Origin: Actinomycetota bacterium
Lineage (GTDB): Bacteria > Actinomycetota > Actinomycetes > Actinomycetales > Microbacteriaceae
Length of the DNA stretch: 6,424 nt
Assembly (NCBI GenBank): GCA_018895315.1
Contig: JAHIOK010000337.1
Location: 1 to 6,424, forward strand
Direction: 5' to 3'
A program made the position numbers and the translations under genes. Position 1 is the first letter of the stretch, and the number at the start of each line of letters is the position of its first letter. A model generated the notes under the pieces. The model had not been told where the DNA came from, ran no database searches, and worked only from the letters and a program-made list of their open reading frames with translations. This document shows positions 5,907 through 6,424 of this stretch, piece after piece.

Positions 5907-6424
5907 TTGGGGAGGGGCCGGAACAGCGGCGACGACAGGGGCTGGCGCGATCGTCACCGAGTACTGGACGGTGGATGCCGGGGGAGTGCCATTGTCGGCG
6001 GTGATCGAGAAGACGTACGTGCCCGGTGTGGTGGGCGTTCCCGTGATCGCGCCAGTGGCGCTGTTAAGCGTGAGCCCAGGGGGCAGCGAACCGCTCGACA
6101 CAGTGAAGCTCGGCGTCGGCGAACCGGATGCCGTCACCGTGTAGGAGTAGGCAGTGCCGGCCTGGCCAGCGGACGGTGTCGGGGAGGTGATCGTCGGGCT
6201 CGTGCGGACGGTGCCGGGCGTCGTGCTGCAGCTGGTCGGTCGGACGAGCGTGTTGGTGTCGAGGGTGACGGCGCCCGTGCGGGCGAGGAGGCGACCGGTG
6301 ATCCTCGATCCGGTGCGGGCGGTGATCGAGTCGTCGGCCATCACGGTGCCGACGAACCCGAGAACGCCGGTGTCGATCGTGGCTGAACTGCTCACCTGCC
6401 AGAACACGTTGCAGGCGCTCGCGC
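5784..6424 (-). CDS. Ice-binding (DUF3494) protein with Ig-like domain and LPXTG anchor, 5' end outside window
   Basis: Partial: 212 C-terminal residues are visible and the frame stays open to the right edge. A start near 6407 would be artificial, since ASACN precedes VFWQV in frame. Nucleotides about 6235-6424 encode the end of a DUF3494 ice-binding domain: ACNVFWQVSSSATID, GFVGTVMADDSIT, then GRLLARTGAVTLDTNTLVRPTSC. The two cysteines (codons at 6411-6413 and about 6228-6230) could form the disulphide expected in this family. About 5949-6197 encode an Ig-like He_PIG-type repeat (GTAYSYTVTASG, SLPPGLTLNSATGAITGTP, GTYVFSITADNG). A Pro/Ala spacer follows, then LPATG (5892-5906), a hydrophobic segment of about 19 residues and a basic tail ending TRR, a canonical sortase signal. 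The protein should be exported and covalently attached to the wall, where DUF3494 domains bind ice or inhibit recrystallisation. The signal peptide and most of the ice-binding fold are not visible, so ice activity is inferred from family. Confidence 0.85.
   Translation of the reverse strand, partial: ASACNVFWQVSSSATIDTGVLGFVGTVMADDSITARTGSRITGRLLARTGAVTLDTNTLVRPTSCSTTPGTVRTSPTITSPTPSAGQAGTAYSYTVTASGSPTPSFTVSSGSLPPGLTLNSATGAITGTPTTPGTYVFSITADNGTPPASTVQYSVTIAPAPVVAAVPAPPQLPATGSDPGLLPLTGALVLALGIVLTLIQRLRAASPATRR

Noticed and set aside
1..6424. Search for CRISPR arrays, insertion sequences, tRNA genes, toxin-antitoxin pairs and defence or phage genes
   Set aside because: No regularly spaced direct repeats, transposase-like frames, terminal repeats or tRNA-like cloverleafs were recognised. 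All long gaps are accounted for, and every convincing gene belongs to a known chromosomal family.

Overview
The window looks like an ordinary chromosomal segment of a high-GC Gram-positive actinobacterium, most likely Microbacteriaceae and possibly Microbacterium. The evidence is very GC-rich codon third positions, GTG starts, an F420-type (Ddn-like) oxidoreductase, leaderless-type promoters, an LPXTG surface protein and the recurring GGATGC/GCATCC hexamer. The genus is inferred from style; there is no marker gene here to prove it.

Layout: (1) Positions 1-179 hold a strong hairpin (25-55), probably ending an upstream gene, and a leader. (2) Two plus-strand genes overlap by 4 bases: a Ddn-like deazaflavin-dependent oxidoreductase (180-638) and a GT4 glycosyltransferase with TagE/TarM/GtfA-like features (635-2029). 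(3) The glycosyltransferase converges on a minus-strand ABC-F ATPase (2047-3639), and an imperfect hairpin spans both stop codons. (4) Upstream of the ABC-F gene, also on the minus strand, is a Bax inhibitor-1/YccA-type membrane protein (3720-4625). The 80-base gap between them holds a terminator hairpin for the membrane protein and then a promoter-like box for the ABC-F gene. (5) A divergent promoter region (4626-4765) separates the membrane protein from a plus-strand glycerophosphodiester phosphodiesterase (4745-5776, perhaps really starting at 4766 as a leaderless message). (6) The phosphodiesterase converges, 7 bases apart, on a minus-strand gene whose 5' end lies outside the window. It encodes the C-terminal end of a DUF3494 ice-binding domain, an Ig-like (He_PIG-type) domain and an LPATG sorting signal.

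The genes do not form one pathway. A loose cell-envelope theme exists (possible teichoic-acid glycosyltransferase, glycerophosphodiesterase, wall-anchored ice-binding protein, membrane protein), but each transcription unit appears separate. I found no mobile element, CRISPR array, tRNA or rRNA, defence system or biosynthetic cluster. The most notable item is the apparently sortase-anchored ice-binding protein at the right edge. The most notable DNA-level signals are the enriched GGATGC hexamer and a shared promoter decamer.
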